A stretch of DNA of 14,834 nt, taken from contig JAQUNT010000008.1 in assembly GCA_028717525.1 (NCBI GenBank), forward strand, positions 1-14,834. The letters run 5' to 3'. The notes below the pieces were generated by a model that was not told where the DNA came from, ran no database searches, and worked only from the letters and a program-made list of their open reading frames with translations. A program made the translations under genes and the position numbers. Below are positions 1-7,574 of this stretch, piece after piece; within the stretch, counting starts at the first letter, position 1, and each line of letters starts with the position of its first letter. The stretch comes from Elusimicrobiota bacterium. GTDB lineage: Bacteria; Elusimicrobiota; Elusimicrobia; UBA1565; UBA9628.

Positions 1-1
1 C

Positions 2-622
2 TCCGGCCTCTCGGACGAGACCCACGTCCCCCTCGCTTCGGTGGCCAAGGACTACCCGGACCTCGAGTGGCTCGAACTCTACTCGGTGAGCAAATCTTTC
101 TCGGACCCGGGCGCCCGCCTAGGAGCCGTGGTCGGCTCCCGGGATTTCGTAAAGGACTACATCACCATCAAGGGCAACACCGATTCCGGCCCGGTGCCGG
201 CCCTGATGGCCGCCTACGGCCGGTTCTTCCAGGACCGCGAGGCCGCCAGGAAGTCCCTGGCATCCCTGTATCGGCTCTATCGCAGCCGGCTCGACTACGT
301 TATCCCCGCTTTCCAGAAGGCGGGCCTGCGCCAGGCCTGCCCCACCAACGCCGGCTTCTTCACCCTCTGGAAGGTCCCGCGCAAGGTCCTCGGCCAGGAC
401 CTCGCCCTGCTGGCGCGCCAGCAGGGCCTCGAGGTCCACGAGACCTACAACCGCCTGGTCATCTCGGAAACCGGCATCGTGGGGGTCCACTTCCCGGGCT
501 TCGGCTCTGACGGCAAGCCCGAGCACCTGGTCCGCTACGCGGTCTGCGCGGACGTGCTCAGCCAGAAGTTCCAGACCCGCTTCGAGACCGAGCTCGCCCG
601 CCTCGAGCCGGAATACGATTGA
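2..622 (+). CDS. Class I/II PLP-dependent aminotransferase, C-terminal part (5' end outside window)
   Basis: The reading frame is open from base 2 to the TGA at 620-622, so the gene begins upstream of the window. The fragment carries the family's PLP lysine motif SVSKSFSDPGARLG: the Schiff-base lysine codon is at 92-94, and the arginine of ARLG is the usual phosphate contact. About 170 residues follow, which matches the large-domain end and C-terminal small domain of fold-type I aminotransferases; HLVRYAVC near the end is a plausible place for the substrate-carboxylate arginine. By family knowledge it moves an amino group between an amino acid and a 2-oxo acid in the cytoplasm. Substrate cannot be decided because the N-terminal half is missing. 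Only 51 bases separate it from the sigma-factor gene, so co-transcription is possible. Confidence 0.85.
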   Translation, partial: SGLSDETHVPLASVAKDYPDLEWLELYSVSKSFSDPGARLGAVVGSRDFVKDYITIKGNTDSGPVPALMAAYGRFFQDREAARKSLASLYRLYRSRLDYVIPAFQKAGLRQACPTNAGFFTLWKVPRKVLGQDLALLARQQGLEVHETYNRLVISETGIVGVHFPGFGSDGKPEHLVRYAVCADVLSQKFQTRFETELARLEPEYD

Positions 623-673
623 CCCCCCCTGCAATAAAAACCGGCCTCGTGCGTTGTATCCAGTGAGGGCGCT

Positions 674-1198
674 GTGGACGACCAGCAGATAGCTGCCGGC
701 ATCCGCGCCAGAGACAGCGAGGCTTTCCGGCTCCTGGTCGAGCGCCACGGCCCCGGCCTCTACAGCTTCCTGGTGTACCGGCTGGGCAACCGGACCGACG
801 CCGACGACGCATACGCGGAAGTCATGATGAAGATCTGGCAGAACGCCGGGACGTACCAAGAGAGCGGCCGGCTCAAAGCCTGGCTCTTCACCATCGCGCA
901 CCGCACCGCCCTGGACCGCCTGCGCAAGGAAGCCCCGGTCAGCCTCGTCGAGGATGTCGAATCGAAGGAAGCCGGCCCGGAGAGGCAGGCTGAAAGCCGG
1001 CAGGTGGCGGAGCGCTTCCAGAAGGCCTTGGCCGGCCTGCCCGAGGAACAGCGCGCGGTCTTCCTGCTGCGCGAGTACTCGGGCCTGTCCTTCGCGGAGA
1101 TCGCCGCGACTTTGGGCTGTCCCTTGGGCACGGCCCTGGCGCGCATGCGCTACGCCGTCTTGAAGCTGCGCCGGGGATTGGAGGAGTTCCATGCATGA
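674..1198 (+). CDS. ECF-type RNA polymerase sigma-70 family factor
   Basis: A 174-residue protein with the two-domain layout of extracytoplasmic-function sigma factors. Region 2 spans about residues 17-87, with DADDAYAEVMMKIWQ and the promoter-melting type stretch LKAWLFTIAHRTALDRLRK. A variable acidic linker follows, then region 4 at about 115-168 with LPEEQRAVFLLREYSGLSFAEIA and the helix-turn-helix end GTALARMRYAVLKLRR. There is no sigma 1.1 or region 3. The chosen start is GTG at 674, preceded by GAGG at a workable distance; no better start exists. It would direct RNA polymerase to a small stress regulon, probably including its own operon. It overlaps the next gene by 8 bases in ATGCATGA, the tight coupling usual for sigma/anti-sigma pairs. 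The signal it responds to is not visible. Confidence 0.93.
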   Translation: MDDQQIAAGIRARDSEAFRLLVERHGPGLYSFLVYRLGNRTDADDAYAEVMMKIWQNAGTYQESGRLKAWLFTIAHRTALDRLRKEAPVSLVEDVESKEAGPERQAESRQVAERFQKALAGLPEEQRAVFLLREYSGLSFAEIAATLGCPLGTALARMRYAVLKLRRGLEEFHA

Positions 1199-1625
1199 CT
1201 CGAGCCACGAGGAGCGCATCCTCCTCGGCGCGCCGGACGCCGCGGCGGATTCCTGCCCCGGCTGCCGGGAGTTCCGGGCCGCCCTCCAGACGGCTTGCGA
1301 TTGCGCGGCGCGCGCGGCCCTGAAGCCCCCGGCCTGGCTCGACGCGCGGGTCCTGGGCCGCCAGGCGCCGCGGCCGCGCAGGTCCTGGCTGGTCCCGAGC
1401 CTCGTCTCCGCCGTGGCCGCCGCCGCCCTCCTGGTCCTGCCCTCCCTGAGGGAGCAGCCCAACCTGAACTGGCGCAACGGCATCGAGAAGGACCTCGCGC
1501 GCATGGACGCGGAGCTGGCCGGCATCTCGAAGGAAGTGGCCGTGCAGGCGGAGGCCGAGGAATTCTACCAGGACCTCGACCACCTCGAGGCGATGACGAA
1601 GAGGCTTAGGAAGCAGGAACTCTAG
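1191..1625 (+). CDS. Probable membrane-anchored anti-sigma factor
   Basis: A 144-residue protein whose start (ATG 1191, behind GGAGGAG) overlaps the end of the sigma gene. Its cytoplasmic N-terminus holds a CPGC pair at residues 22-25 and further cysteines at 36 and 38, reminiscent of zinc-binding anti-sigma domains. The histidine expected four residues before the first cysteine in the classical H-x3-C-x2-C motif is absent. One transmembrane helix lies at about 66-85 (WLVPSLVSAVAAAALLVLPSL). The remaining ~58 residues are charged, helical and probably periplasmic, with heptad-like spacing. The assignment rests mostly on position and topology: it should hold the ECF factor inactive at the inner membrane until an envelope signal arrives. 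Sequence similarity to a named anti-sigma family is not obvious. Confidence 0.7.
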   Translation: MHDSSHEERILLGAPDAAADSCPGCREFRAALQTACDCAARAALKPPAWLDARVLGRQAPRPRRSWLVPSLVSAVAAAALLVLPSLREQPNLNWRNGIEKDLARMDAELAGISKEVAVQAEAEEFYQDLDHLEAMTKRLRKQEL

Positions 1626-1635
1626 GGAGGACGAA

Positions 1636-2268
1636 ATGAACAAGTGGACCGTGGCCGTGGCGTCCATGCTGATGCTGTCCTTGGCCGGGTCGGCCTTCGC
1701 GCAGAAGCCGCCCCGGGCCGGCAGGCACGCGCCTGACGAGAGCGAGATAGACGAGCCGAGCCGGGGCCCGATGGACCGCAGGATGGGCCCTCGCGAAGAC
1801 CGCGGGCGGCCCGGTCTGGAAGAGCGCAACCCCGAGGCCGAGAAGGAGGCCATGGACTACCTCAAGAAGCAGGTCCCGGGCATCGAAGCGGATATCGAGA
1901 CCATGCAGCGCGAGAAGCCCGAGGCCTTCCACAAGCTGTTCCGGGGCTACATGTTCGCCTACCACAAGCCCGAGTTGCGCGACCAGGTCGTCCGCGGCAT
2001 CAAGGCCGACTTCCAGGTGCGGCATCTGGTCAAGGATCTGCGCCAGGCCAAAGGCGCGGACAAGGACAAGCTCAAGAAGGACCTGGAGAAGGCCCTCTCC
2101 GAGCAGTTCGACAACAACCTGGCGCGCATGGAGCAGCGGCTCAAAAGGATGCAGGACGAGATCGGCGACCTCAAGACCCGCATCGACAAGCGCCGCTCGC
2201 TCAAGAGCGACATCGTCAAGAAGCGCCTGGGCGAACTGACCGGGGACGTGGAGACCTGGGACTGGTAG
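1636..2268 (+). CDS. Secreted charged coiled-coil protein of unknown family
   Basis: A 210-residue protein starting at ATG 1636 after a good ribosome site (GGGAGG), 10 bases behind the anti-sigma gene. Residues 1-22 are a clear Sec signal peptide ending AFA before QKPP, so the mature form is exported. A proline/arginine-rich disordered segment follows (about 23-62). From about 65 onward the protein is highly charged and helical, with a long predicted coiled coil at about 120-205 (LKKDLEKALSEQF, MEQRLKRMQDEI). I do not recognise the family. Size and helical nature loosely recall periplasmic stress chaperones or metal sensors of the Spy/CpxP type, but no LTxxQ-type motif is present. Third position in a sigma/anti-sigma operon suggests it is a regulator or output of that envelope-stress switch (inference). 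Confidence 0.8.
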   Translation: MNKWTVAVASMLMLSLAGSAFAQKPPRAGRHAPDESEIDEPSRGPMDRRMGPREDRGRPGLEERNPEAEKEAMDYLKKQVPGIEADIETMQREKPEAFHKLFRGYMFAYHKPELRDQVVRGIKADFQVRHLVKDLRQAKGADKDKLKKDLEKALSEQFDNNLARMEQRLKRMQDEIGDLKTRIDKRRSLKSDIVKKRLGELTGDVETWDW

Positions 2269-2282
2269 TTTGCCGTTGGATG

Positions 2283-2307
2283 GCGGGGAGCCCTTCGGGC
2301 TCCCCGC
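2283..2307. terminator. Strong hairpin, first of two between convergent operons
   Basis: A perfect 11-bp inverted repeat (2283-2293 with 2297-2307, arms GCGGGGAGCCC/GGGCTCCCCGC) around a three-base TTC loop, 14 bases after the stop of the secreted coiled-coil gene. There is no T-run on the plus strand; the next bases enter the second hairpin. It probably acts with that hairpin to end transcription from the left. Confidence 0.55.
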
Positions 2308-2340
2308 AACCGCCGTCCCCCTACGAGGGGGACGGCGGTT
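2308..2340. terminator. Strong hairpin, second of two; probable bidirectional terminator
   Basis: A perfect 15-bp stem (2308-2322 with 2326-2340) around an ACG triloop, immediately next to the first hairpin and 20 bases from the stop of the minus-strand YgaP-like gene. It lies exactly between two convergent transcription units. The arm ends are AA/TT, so each strand has only a two-base T end, which is weak for a canonical intrinsic terminator. The stems are nevertheless very stable and the position fits termination from both sides. Confidence 0.6.
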
Positions 2341-2360
2341 CCGTTAGGGTGGCCCGCCGT

Positions 2361-2588
2361 CTACGGCTTAGGCTCTCCCCCGCAGCAGCAGCAGCTCCCC
2401 CCCTCCTTCTTCTCGAGCTTGCGCAGGATGTCCTCCATCAGGCACCACTTGGTCAGGGAGGACTGCAGGAGGTTAGCGCCGACAAAGGCCGTGAACCAGA
2501 GGAAGTTGATGTTCACCCACACCGCCAGAGCCAGGCTGGCCAGGATGAAGGTCCCGGCGATGAAGCGGATTCTATGCTCGATGGTCAT
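2361..2588 (-). CDS. YgaP-like (DUF2892) small inner-membrane protein with a CCCC tail
   Basis: A 75-residue protein with start ATG at 2588 and a textbook ribosome site (AGGAGGGG) just before it, 8 bases after the rhodanese stop. Two hydrophobic helices occupy about residues 8-24 and 28-46, followed by SLTKWCLMEDILRKL. This matches the DUF2892 / YgaP transmembrane family, whose members have a helix pair and then a cysteine-containing loop. The C-terminus is SCCCCGGEPKP, four cysteines in a row (66-69), with one more at C49 near the membrane. In E. coli YgaP this transmembrane part is fused to a rhodanese domain; here the neighbouring gene supplies the rhodanese separately. A role in handling sulfane sulfur or thiol/metal species at the inner membrane is inference. 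Confidence 0.85.
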   Translation of the reverse strand: MTIEHRIRFIAGTFILASLALAVWVNINFLWFTAFVGANLLQSSLTKWCLMEDILRKLEKKEGGSCCCCGGEPKP

Positions 2589-2596
2589 GACCCCTC

Positions 2597-2986
2597 CTAT
2601 TTGACGACCGGCAGTCCCGCCGACCGCCAGGCGTTGATGCCCCCGGCCAGGTCATGCACGGCCTCGTAGCCCTTGGACTTCAGGAGCCGCGCGGCCACGG
2701 CCGACCGTCCGCCCACGGCGCAATAGACCAGGATCGGCGTCTTCTTGGCCGCCGGGAGCTCCGCGAGCCGCCCGGCCAGGCTCTGCACCGGGATGAGCTG
2801 GGCGCGCTCCAGGTGCCCGCCCGCGTACTCGGCCTCGGTGCGCACGTCGAGGATGAAGGCCCCCGGCTGCTTGGCCAACTCCGCGGCCTGCGCCGGCTTG
2901 ACCCCGCCGAATCTCGACCAGACGATGGTCGCCACGACGACCCCTCCGACCGCCAACGCCAGACCGTCAATCAACCCGATCGCCAC
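2597..2986 (-). CDS. Membrane-anchored single-domain rhodanese (sulfurtransferase)
   Basis: The best start is GTG at 2986: AGGAGG at 2993-2998 sits six bases before it. An in-frame TTG at 3001 is possible but has no such site. This gives 129 residues. An N-terminal hydrophobic helix (about residues 1-23) anchors the protein, and a single rhodanese domain follows. Visible hallmarks are LDVRTEAEY after the first strand, the GGHLERAQLIP segment and the active-site loop CAVGGRS, with catalytic cysteine at residue 89. The end GGINAWRSAGLPV is also typical. It should carry sulfur as a cysteine persulfide and pass it to an acceptor. The start lies 20 bases inside the RND gene end, indicating translational coupling. 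The side of the membrane holding the domain is not certain. Confidence 0.9.
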   Translation of the reverse strand: MAIGLIDGLALAVGGVVVATIVWSRFGGVKPAQAAELAKQPGAFILDVRTEAEYAGGHLERAQLIPVQSLAGRLAELPAAKKTPILVYCAVGGRSAVAARLLKSKGYEAVHDLAGGINAWRSAGLPVVK

Positions 2987-5900
2987 GGACCACCTCCTCA
3001 AGATGCTCCCGCCGGGCCAGCAGGAAGTAGAGCACCGGCACGGCCGTGCGCGACAGCAGGGTGGACGCCACCTCTCCGGCCATCAGGGCCACGGCCAGGC
3101 CCTGGAATATGGGATCGAAGAGTATGACCGCCGCTCCCACCACCACGGCCGCGGCCGTCAGCAGCATGGGGCGGAAGCGCACCGCGCCCGCGTCCACCAC
3201 CGCCTGCTCCAACGGCATGCCTTCCTTCAGGCGCAGCTGGATGAAGTCCACCAGGATGATGGAGTTGCGCACCACGATTCCGGCTCCGGCGATGAAGCCG
3301 ATCATGGAGGTGGCGGTGAAGAAGGCGCCCAAAGCCCAATGCGCGGGCAGGATGCCCACCAAGGTCAGCGGGATCGGAACCATGATGACGAGGGGGACGC
3401 TGAAGGACTTGAACCAGCCCACCACCAGGATGTAGATGAGCAGCAGGACCACGGCGAAGGCCAGGCCCAGGTCCCGGAACACCTCGTAGGTGATGTGCCA
3501 CTCCCCGTCCCACTTCAGGGCCCACTCCTGCGAGCTCTCCGGCTGGCGCGTGAAGTACTCCTTGAGGTCCAGGCCCATGGAGCGGGCCAGCTCAAGGACC
3601 TGGCCGCGCAGCTTGATGATGGCGTAGACCGGGCTCTCCTGCTTGCCGGAGACGTCGGCGATCACGTAGGTCACCGGCTGCAGGTTCTTGTGATAGATGG
3701 GCTGGTCCCGCCGCAGGGACTTCTGCGCGGTCAAAGCGCCCACCGGGATCGGAGTGCCGTTGCGCGAGAGCATCGTGATTGATTTGACCGCCCGGAGATC
3801 CTGGCGCTGCCCGGGCGGCAGGCGCAGGCGGATGTCCACGGGCTCCCGTTCGTCCTCCAAGTGGGCCAGGTCCACGCTCCAGCCGTCCAAGGCCATGCTC
3901 ACGGTCTGCGCGATGGCTCCGGCCGAAATCGCGTTCAAGGTCGCCTTCTGCCGGTCCACGGCCAGGCGCTCCAAGGGCTGCGGTTCCGGGACGTAGGTGT
4001 CCACGTCCACGATGCCCTCGGTCTTCTCCAGAAGCGCCTTGAGGCGGCCGGCGAGTTCGGCGCGCTTGGCCGCGTCCGGGCCGTAGAGCTCGAAGACCAA
4101 GGTCGAGAGCACCGGCGGCCCGGGCGGGATCTCAGCCACCTGGACCCGGGCCCCGTAACCCCGGGCGATGTCCTTGATGGGGCCGCGCACCGCCTTGGCG
4201 ATCTCGTGGCTCTGCCGCTTGCGCTCCTGGCGGCGGCTCAAGGACACCAGGATGTCCGCCTGATGAGGCCTCTGCCTGAGGAAGTAGTGCCGCACCAGGC
4301 CGTTGAAGTTGTAGGGGGAGGCCGTGCCGGCGTAGACCGTCACGCGCCCCACCTCGGGGATGGTTTTGAGATAGTCGGCCATGCGGTCCGCCGCCTCCTC
4401 GGTCCTGGCCAAGGCCGTGCCCTCGGGCATGTTGAGCACCACCTGGAACTCGTTCTTGTTGTCGAAGGGCAGCATCTTGACCGTCACAGCCTTGAAGGGC
4501 ACCAGGCTCAGGGCCCCGGCCAGCAAAGCCAGCATGGCCGCGAAGTACCAGAAGCGCACCTTGGAGTCCTCGAGCACCGTGGTCATGAAGCGCCGGTACA
4601 TGCGGTCCAGGCCGGACTCCTCGTGGCCCTTGTGTTCCTTGGGCGGGAAGCTCTCCAGGATGTGCGCGAAGGCCCAGGGCGAGATGATGAAGGCGATGGC
4701 GACCGAGAAGAGCATGGCCACGGAAGCGCCGACCGGGATGGGACGCATGTAGGGGCCCATGAGGCCGCTCACGAAAGCCATGGGCAGGATGGCCGCGATC
4801 ACGGTCCAGGTGGCCAGCAAGGTCGGGTTGCCCACCTCGGCCACGGCGTCCACGGAGAGGTCCCACAGGGAACGCCCGTCCTTCATCATGAAGTGGCGGT
4901 GGATATTCTCCACCACCACGATGGCATCATCCACCAAGATGCCGATGGAGAAGATGAGCGCGAAGAGCGTGATGCGGTTGAGGGTGTAGCCGAAGAGGTA
5001 GTAGATGAGCAGGGTCAAAGCCAAGGTCACCGGTATGGCGATGGCCACGACGACGGCTTCCCGCCAGCCCAAGGCCAGGGCGATGAGGGCCGTCACGGAG
5101 ACCGTGGCCAAGAGCATGTGCCAGAGCAGCTCGTCGGACTTCTCCTTGGCCGTCTCGCCGTAGTCGCGCGTGACCGCCAGCTCCAGCCCGGCGGGCAGCG
5201 CCTCCCGGGCGCGCGCCAGCGCCTCCTCGGCCACGTGCGTGGCGTTGGCGCCGCGGCGCTTGGACACCGCGATGGTGACTGCGGGACGGCGCGGGCCTTT
5301 CTCGCCCGTGGCCACGGCGCGTTCGTCCTCGTCCTGGCCGTCGCGCACCCGGGCCACGTCCCCCAGCAGCACCGGCCGACCGCCGGAGACGCCCACCACC
5401 ACCTGCGCCAGGTCCGCGGCGGAGCGGATGAAGGCGTCGGCCTCCACCTCCACGTCGCGGTCCGGCCGGTTGAGATGTCCGGCCGGCAGCTTCTGGTTGG
5501 TGGACTGGATGATGCCCGCCACCTCCAGAGGCGTGAGGCGGTGCCGGGTCAGGGCCGCGGGGTCGAGATGGACCAGGAACTGCCGCCGATGCCCGCCGAT
5601 GAGCTCGGTCTCGGACACGTCGGGTACCGCGCTGATCTCCTGGCGCAGGCGCGCCGCGGCCCGGCGCAGGGCGAGCTCATCCAAGCCCCGGCCGGAGAGG
5701 GTCAGAGCCAGTATGGGCACATCGTCTATGGAGCGCGGCTTGATGAGCGGCGCGCTCGCGCCCGGAGGCATGAAGTCGAGATGCGCGAAGGTCTTGGTAT
5801 AGATGCGCGTCATGGCCTCTTCGGGGTTGGTGCCCACCTTGAAGCGTACGATGAAGAAGGCTCCGCCCGGCTCCGAGGTCGAGTAGATGTACTCCACCCC

Positions 5901-6146
5901 CGGGATCTCCCAGAGCTTGCGCTCGCCGAGGTCCACGATGCGCTCCTCCATCTCCTTGGCGCTGGCCCCGGGCAGGGCCACGAAGATGTCGAACATGGGC
6001 ACGTTGATCTGCGGCTCCTCTTCCCGCGGCAGCTTCCAGACCCCGAAGAGGCCGAGCAGCACCGCGCCCAAGGCGATGAGCAGGGTGAGCTTGGAGCGGA
6101 TGAAGGCGCGGGCTAATGCGCCGGCGACGCCCAGGTGCTGGCTCAT
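2967..6146 (-). CDS. RND-family efflux transporter permease
   Basis: A 1,059-residue inner-membrane pump, the normal length for an AcrB/MexB-type RND permease. The start is ATG 6146, which overlaps the TolC-gene stop in ATGA; upstream codons in this frame are low-complexity shadow of that gene. The first helix lies at about residues 17-35, followed by a large periplasmic porter loop, a helix block near 340-550, a second porter loop and a closing helix block near 890-1045. The proton-relay aspartates are present as VDDAIVVVEN (D406, D407). The helix-10 lysine of AcrB appears to be replaced by arginine (GIVVRNS, R960). The family expels substrates by proton antiport through a trimer. Substrate is unknown; the downstream rhodanese and YgaP-like genes hint at sulfur or metal species. 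No adaptor gene is present in the operon. Confidence 0.95.
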   Translation of the reverse strand: MSQHLGVAGALARAFIRSKLTLLIALGAVLLGLFGVWKLPREEEPQINVPMFDIFVALPGASAKEMEERIVDLGERKLWEIPGVEYIYSTSEPGGAFFIVRFKVGTNPEEAMTRIYTKTFAHLDFMPPGASAPLIKPRSIDDVPILALTLSGRGLDELALRRAAARLRQEISAVPDVSETELIGGHRRQFLVHLDPAALTRHRLTPLEVAGIIQSTNQKLPAGHLNRPDRDVEVEADAFIRSAADLAQVVVGVSGGRPVLLGDVARVRDGQDEDERAVATGEKGPRRPAVTIAVSKRRGANATHVAEEALARAREALPAGLELAVTRDYGETAKEKSDELLWHMLLATVSVTALIALALGWREAVVVAIAIPVTLALTLLIYYLFGYTLNRITLFALIFSIGILVDDAIVVVENIHRHFMMKDGRSLWDLSVDAVAEVGNPTLLATWTVIAAILPMAFVSGLMGPYMRPIPVGASVAMLFSVAIAFIISPWAFAHILESFPPKEHKGHEESGLDRMYRRFMTTVLEDSKVRFWYFAAMLALLAGALSLVPFKAVTVKMLPFDNKNEFQVVLNMPEGTALARTEEAADRMADYLKTIPEVGRVTVYAGTASPYNFNGLVRHYFLRQRPHQADILVSLSRRQERKRQSHEIAKAVRGPIKDIARGYGARVQVAEIPPGPPVLSTLVFELYGPDAAKRAELAGRLKALLEKTEGIVDVDTYVPEPQPLERLAVDRQKATLNAISAGAIAQTVSMALDGWSVDLAHLEDEREPVDIRLRLPPGQRQDLRAVKSITMLSRNGTPIPVGALTAQKSLRRDQPIYHKNLQPVTYVIADVSGKQESPVYAIIKLRGQVLELARSMGLDLKEYFTRQPESSQEWALKWDGEWHITYEVFRDLGLAFAVVLLLIYILVVGWFKSFSVPLVIMVPIPLTLVGILPAHWALGAFFTATSMIGFIAGAGIVVRNSIILVDFIQLRLKEGMPLEQAVVDAGAVRFRPMLLTAAAVVVGAAVILFDPIFQGLAVALMAGEVASTLLSRTAVPVLYFLLARREHLEEVVRGDRVD

Positions 6147-7501
6147 CGCGCCGCCTGCAACCCTTTCTCCAGCTCGCCGACCGCCGCCGCGTCGAGACCG
6201 CCCGCGGCCAGGAGCAGGCGCGCCCGGCCCGCGTGCAGGCCGTAGAGGCTGTCGAGGTAGGCGGCCTCGGCCCTGGCCATGCCCTCCTCGGCGCGGAGCA
6301 CCTCCATGATGCTCTGCCGGCCCTCGCGGTAGAGCGGCCGGAAGAGCTCCAGAGACTGCCGCGCCTTGTCCACCGTATCCTTGGCGATAGGCACGCTCGC
6401 GCAGGCGCCGCGATAGCCCTGGTAGACCTGCGCCACCTCGATGCGCACCCCTTCCTCGGCCCCGCGCTTCTCGGCCCGGCTCGCCTCCCAAGACGCCTGG
6501 GCCCGGGACCGGCGCGAGGCATAGGCCGGGTCTCCCAAGGGCAGGCGGGCGCGCACCCCGAACATCTCGTTCCAGGGGTTGCCCTGGAAATCCCTGGTGT
6601 CCGTCTCCATGGCACCGAAGGCCTCGACCTGCGGCAGGAGGCTCAAGCCCTCCCGGCGCCGGGCCACCCCGGCCATCTGCTCTTGCAGGGCGGCCCGCCT
6701 GAGCTCAGGCCTCTGGCGCAGGGCCCGGTCCACCAGCTCGGGCTCGGAGTCCGGCGCACAATCCCGCTCGGAGAGCGTCCCCTGGGCGTCCAAGGACGAG
6801 GCGGGCACGCCCATCAAGGCGGCCAGTTTGGACTTGGCGGCGGCCAGGCCGGCTTCGGAGCGCACCCGCCAGGCCCGCAGGGCGCCCAGGCTGGCCAGGG
6901 CGGCGTAGTAGTCCGAGCCCAGGACCAGGCCCTTGGCCTTGAGCTTGCGCGCGTTCTCGATCTCGGCCGAGGAAGCCTCCACGCGCTCCTTGAGGCTCCG
7001 GGCCACTCCTTGCTGGAGCAGGACCTGGAGGAAGGACTCCACCACCGCGTAGCGCTCCTGAGCCGCGGCGGCCTCCTGCCCGGAAGAGGCGGCGTCGCGG
7101 CCCAGGCGGCCGAGGCGCTCGGCGCTCTGCAGCTGGAAGCCGGTGAAAAGGGGCACCCCCACCTCGAAGGCGTTGCGGAAATTGCTCGTCAGGCCGGGAT
7201 GGTTGAGCTTGTCCACGGCGAAGTCGTCCTGGGTGAATGACCTCTGATTGAGCAGGGAGCCGAAGGCGTAGACCGGGTTGTCGCTGCGCGTAAACGAGCT
7301 GTCCACGGCCAGGCTGGGCAGGCGGCGCATGCGCGCCTCGCGCCAGGCGGCGTCAGCCTCCTGGACCCGGAAGCCCGCGCCCTCCAGACCGGGGCTGCGG
7401 AGCAAAGCGGCGTCCACCGCAGCGCTCAGCGTATAGGCCGCGGCCGGGGCCCCCGCGAAGGACACGGCGCCCAGGATCAAGGCCATCGCCGCATGAGTCA
7501 T
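6143..7501 (-). CDS. TolC-family outer-membrane efflux channel
   Basis: A 452-residue outer-membrane factor beginning at ATG 7501, with GAGGAGG five to six bases upstream. Residues 1-22 form a signal peptide ending APAAA, consistent with export. The mature part shows the duplicated TolC layout: helix-rich segments such as LSAAVDAALLRSPGLEGA near the start, an alanine/glutamate-rich coiled-coil half (SFLQVLLQQGVARSLKERV, KAKGLVLGSDYYAA), a strand/turn at GVPLFTGFQL, then a second copy with FGVRARLPLGD, RVEIAQVYQGYRG-like helices and a final helix ending in AAR. It forms the trimeric exit duct of an RND pump. It is the first gene of the operon and overlaps the permease start by four bases. No lipobox cysteine is visible at the predicted cleavage site. 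Confidence 0.92.
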   Translation of the reverse strand: MTHAAMALILGAVSFAGAPAAAYTLSAAVDAALLRSPGLEGAGFRVQEADAAWREARMRRLPSLAVDSSFTRSDNPVYAFGSLLNQRSFTQDDFAVDKLNHPGLTSNFRNAFEVGVPLFTGFQLQSAERLGRLGRDAASSGQEAAAAQERYAVVESFLQVLLQQGVARSLKERVEASSAEIENARKLKAKGLVLGSDYYAALASLGALRAWRVRSEAGLAAAKSKLAALMGVPASSLDAQGTLSERDCAPDSEPELVDRALRQRPELRRAALQEQMAGVARRREGLSLLPQVEAFGAMETDTRDFQGNPWNEMFGVRARLPLGDPAYASRRSRAQASWEASRAEKRGAEEGVRIEVAQVYQGYRGACASVPIAKDTVDKARQSLELFRPLYREGRQSIMEVLRAEEGMARAEAAYLDSLYGLHAGRARLLLAAGGLDAAAVGELEKGLQAAR

Positions 7502-7531
7502 ACCATCCTCCTCACGCCAGTTAGATGCGCC

Positions 7532-7567
7532 GAGGCCGGAAAGGATTCCGGCCCCGGAACCGGCCTC
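7532..7567. repeat. Nested inverted repeats in the TolC-operon leader
   Basis: GAGGCCGG at 7532-7539 can pair with CCGGCCTC at 7560-7567 or, through its inner GGCCGG, with CCGGCC at 7548-7553. The two pairings exclude each other. The element lies 31-66 bases upstream of the TolC start codon, in the probable leader of the pump transcript. It could be an attenuation-like structure, an operator, or chance in GC-rich DNA. Confidence 0.35.
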
Positions 7568-7574
7568 TCTAATT

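Noticed and set aside
2987..3001. TTG at 3001 as the rhodanese start
   Set aside because: The AGGAGG at 2993-2998 lies inside this extension and is correctly spaced for GTG 2986, so the shorter protein is preferred.
3861..6116. Long plus-strand open frame (751 codons), rich in His, Gly, Asp and Arg, opposite the RND gene
   Set aside because: It is the antisense shadow of a clear RND permease in GC-rich DNA. Its composition is low-complexity and it has no domain motif.
6147..6491. 115-residue N-terminal extension of the RND frame, considered as a possible fused adaptor or leader
   Set aside because: It is Gly/Arg-rich low-complexity sequence read out of frame through the TolC 3' end. ATG 6146 with the ATGA overlap is a standard coupled start.
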